Source: an uncultured Eubacteriales bacterium
Lineage (GTDB): Bacteria > Bacillota_A > Clostridia > Christensenellales > Aristaeellaceae
Reading direction: 5' to 3'
NCBI GenBank assembly: GCA_900553645.1
Contig: USEE01000064.1
Span: 1 to 7,406, forward strand
Length of the DNA stretch: 7,406 nt
Of this stretch, positions 5,885 through 7,406 are shown piece after piece (positions within the stretch are counted from its first letter, which is position 1; each line of letters opens with the position of its first letter). Made by a program: the position numbers and the translations under genes. The notes under the pieces were generated by a model. It did no database searches and was not told where the DNA came from. It saw only the letters and a list, made by a program, of their open reading frames with translations.

Positions 5885-6607
5885 ATGTTGAAGAAACTAT
5901 TTGCCGCGCTGCTGGCGATGATGCTGCTCCTGCCGATGTGTGCGTATGCCGCGCCGGAGGTGTCCGAGGACACGGGCGCGGACATGGAGCTGTTGGATAA
6001 GGCTGGCGTGCTTACACGAGAAACGATGCTGATGTGCGGGCTGGATGGATTCACGGGTGCATTTTCAGGCAGTGATGAGATAAATTCACTTGCAAAAGAA
6101 GCGCTTGGATATAGCTATGCCGAGGTGAAGCGCTCGCTGGTCGTACGCATAGATGCGGACGCGGCGAATGAGCTTTTGGCGGGCGTGATGGGTGTGTGTG
6201 CCCAAAACGCGGATGTGCAGCTTCAGGAAGCCCTGCGGACAAAGACATTAACCGCCGCGCCGATGCGGCTGAACAGTATGCAGGGTGTAAACTGGCTGGC
6301 GACGGCCAGTATACTTAACGGCAGCGACGCGATGACACTTAAAGATGTTTCGCCGTGCATGGCATATGTGATAAGCGAATACTATGGCGGCGATGAGCAG
6401 CCGCTGACATATGCGGCGTTTAACGTGAAGAGTGATGGAATGGCGCTGGCGTGCGCGGGGGTGCTTAAAGTCATCGATGAACAGCGTGTGGCGCTGTTTG
6501 ATAACGACGGCGCGGGCTGTATAGACGTGCTGTTCGGATCGCTGGACGCCATGCCGGACGACGGGACGTTTTACATGGTCTACAATACCGAAAGGATCGA
6601 CGAGTAA
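5885..6607 (+). CDS. Secreted protein of unknown function
   Basis: 240 residues, family not recognised, and the only plus-strand gene seen. The N-terminus is a standard signal peptide: MLKKL, a hydrophobic core (FAALLAMMLLLPMC) and a probable signal peptidase I site AYA-AP after residue 22. LPMC is a poor lipobox, so I favour a soluble secreted protein of about 218 residues over a lipoprotein. The mature part is acidic, mixed alpha/beta in appearance, with cysteines at about residues 51, 105, 158, 190 and 212 and no further membrane segment. The C-terminal portion (VALFDNDGAGCIDVLFGSLD, TFYMVYNTERIDE) looks like beta strands. The ATG has GAGGAGG (5871-5877) seven bases upstream. It is convergent with the hydG-side genes and divergent from the GH29 gene, so it is probably transcribed alone. 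Confidence 0.88.
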   Translation: MLKKLFAALLAMMLLLPMCAYAAPEVSEDTGADMELLDKAGVLTRETMLMCGLDGFTGAFSGSDEINSLAKEALGYSYAEVKRSLVVRIDADAANELLAGVMGVCAQNADVQLQEALRTKTLTAAPMRLNSMQGVNWLATASILNGSDAMTLKDVSPCMAYVISEYYGGDEQPLTYAAFNVKSDGMALACAGVLKVIDEQRVALFDNDGAGCIDVLFGSLDAMPDDGTFYMVYNTERIDE

Positions 6608-6799
6608 CTGCGGTATGGGCGCGCATACGCCCGCCGTCCCTGCCGATTAACATGCCAAACGGCATTGTGCAGCGCTCCGGACGCGGTACAGCTGCGCCAG
6701 CAGAAACGGGGCAATGCCCAGCGTCGCCATGCGGCGCTGGGCAGCGGCGGGCTGGGCGTTAAAAGGCGCGCAGGCATTATCGCCAAACTGTTCCGGCGC
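6608..6799. other. Intergenic stretch with no supported gene
   Basis: GC-rich, with two small hairpins just after the secreted-protein gene: GGGCG/CGCCC (6617-6632) and ATGCC/GGCAT (6652-6665). Neither has a T-run. A minus-strand frame crosses it (to 6647) and reads peptide-like in places (RRMATLGIAPFLLAQLYRV), but it lies beyond the terminator at 6800-6836 and has no ribosome site. It may be a gene remnant or noise. Confidence 0.4.
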
Positions 6800-6836
6800 A
6801 AAAAGCGGTCGGCTGTCCATGACTGCCGACCGCTTT
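6800..6836 (-). terminator. Strong intrinsic terminator, partly bidirectional, ending the hydG-side transcripts
   Basis: Twelve-pair perfect stem: AAAGCGGTCGGC (6802-6813) and GCCGACCGCTTT (6825-6836) around an 11-base loop. On the minus strand it is followed by TTTTT (6800-6804), eight bases after the stop of the MATE remnant. On the plus strand it ends in TTTACTG, so it could also stop read-through from the secreted-protein gene. Confidence 0.88.
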
Positions 6837-6843
6837 ACTGTAT

Positions 6844-7065
6844 TCACATCGCCTTTCGGTACACCCTTCCCGCCAGAAAAATCGCCGCGGCGCAGACCCC
6901 GGCCTCTGCCACGAGCAGCGAGAGCCAGCGCCCGCAGCATTCGCCGTCAATGAGAGCGCCCACGCCAGCGCCAGTACGACAAAGCGCAGGAGCGAAATGA
7001 CCAGCGAATAAACGCCCTTGCCCAACGCCCGACATGCGCCCTGCCCTTCTCCCCGGCTCATTCAA
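6844..7065 (-). pseudogene. C-terminal remnant of a MATE-family efflux transporter, frameshifted
   Basis: MATE transporters export drugs or metabolites using a Na+ or H+ gradient and have 12 membrane helices in about 450 residues. Only the end is left here. One minus-strand frame reads GQGACRALGKGVYSLVISLL then RFVVLALAWALSLTANAAGA (about 7049-6930), matching the ALGKG-x-YSL-x2-SLLRQ segment of the family. The match then moves to another frame that reads WLSLLVAEAGVCAAAIFLAG and RVYRKAM, ending in TGA at 6844-6846, as in the typical family C-terminus (RRVYRK). The shift lies near 6918-6930. The Q and P expected after SLLR are also missing, suggesting a small deletion. No N-terminal two-thirds exists: hydG ends only about 40 bases upstream. 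The intact terminator after it suggests it was once a working gene. Homology is judged from memory of the family. Confidence 0.65.
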
Positions 7066-7098
7066 TGGAACCTTTGAGCATTGGCGGCAGAGTATGCG

Positions 7099-7406
7099 TT
7101 AAAATCTGAAATCCCTCTTATCCGAAGATTTGATTCTTTCGATGTTTTCCGCCGCAATTCGTTTGACCTTCTCGTTCGGGATATTCGCAAGTTCGCGCTC
7201 AATAAGGGCAAAGCCCGTCTTCCTCGTATCAGGGCTTGCATAATCAACGAGGTATTCCGCAAGCGTCATGAGCGCGTTGGGGTGGCAGCAGTTCAGTATC
7301 TGCCCCGACTTGCACAGGCTCATGAACCTGTCGCCCGTTCTCCCCTCCCGGTAACATGCCGTGCAGAATGAAGGGATGTGATCAAGCTCCATCAGCCACT
7401 CGACAA
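7099..7406 (-). CDS. hydG: [FeFe]-hydrogenase maturase HydG, C-terminal part (cut by right edge)
   Basis: The last 102 codons of HydG, a radical SAM tyrosine lyase. It splits tyrosine to p-cresol, CO and cyanide and builds the Fe(CO)2(CN) synthon used for the H-cluster of [FeFe]-hydrogenase. The diagnostic C-terminal motif C-x2-C-x22-C, which binds the auxiliary Fe-S cluster, is complete: CTACYREGRTGDRFM starts it and the second Cys of NCCHPNAL ends it. PNALMTLAEYLVDYAS is also typical. This motif separates HydG from its relative ThiH. The frame continues through the edge (VEWLMELDHIPSFC), so the internal Met at 7392 is not the start. The radical SAM Cx3Cx2C motif is outside the window. TAA at 7099-7101 is followed by the MATE remnant and the terminator at 6800-6836. 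Its presence implies an anaerobic, hydrogen-metabolising host. Confidence 0.95.
   Translation of the reverse strand, partial: VEWLMELDHIPSFCTACYREGRTGDRFMSLCKSGQILNCCHPNALMTLAEYLVDYASPDTRKTGFALIERELANIPNEKVKRIAAENIERIKSSDKRDFRF

Noticed and set aside
6647..6940. Minus-strand frame of 97 codons over the terminator region
   Set aside because: It runs through the 12-pair terminator and part of the MATE remnant in a different frame, with no ribosome site or recognisable family.

Overview
This window reads as chromosomal DNA of a GC-rich anaerobic member of the Bacillota (Clostridia-like). The grounds are a tRNA-sensing T-box leader upstream of a valyl-tRNA synthetase gene, strong AGGAGG-type ribosome binding sites, sigma-A promoters with 17-base spacers, and a gene for HydG, the maturase of [FeFe]-hydrogenase. 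This placement is inferred from gene content; no marker gene fixes the genus. Almost everything is on the minus strand. The only plus-strand gene is a secreted protein of unknown function.

Layout, left to right. (1) Positions 1-1024 hold the N-terminal 341 codons of valS, minus strand, cut by the left edge. (2) Upstream of valS, on the same strand, lie two unrecognised genes separated by one base: a Cys-rich 132-residue protein (1087-1485) and a four-helix membrane protein (1487-1981). (3) Upstream of these is a complete T-box riboswitch (about 2079-2400) with its own promoter, a T-box sequence and an intrinsic terminator. Its inferred specifier codon is GUC (valine), so the promoter, leader, two unknown genes and valS look like one valine-starvation-induced transcription unit. 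(4) pgsA, for phosphatidylglycerophosphate synthase (2471-3028), has a consensus promoter. (5) Two GH29-family alpha-L-fucosidase-like genes follow (3222-4529 and 4708-5670). Neither has a signal peptide, so they probably act in the cytoplasm on imported fucosylated glycans. (6) A divergent intergenic region leads to the plus-strand secreted protein (5885-6607). (7) A convergent region contains a strong hairpin terminator and a frameshifted C-terminal remnant of a MATE-family efflux transporter (6844-about 7065). (8) The right edge holds the C-terminal end of hydG, with its auxiliary-cluster cysteines.

The best candidate for something undescribed is the valine T-box unit carrying two uncharacterised genes ahead of valS. 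The rest is mostly housekeeping and glycan-catabolic genes with well-defined promoters and terminators. No CRISPR array, insertion sequence, tRNA or rRNA gene was seen.
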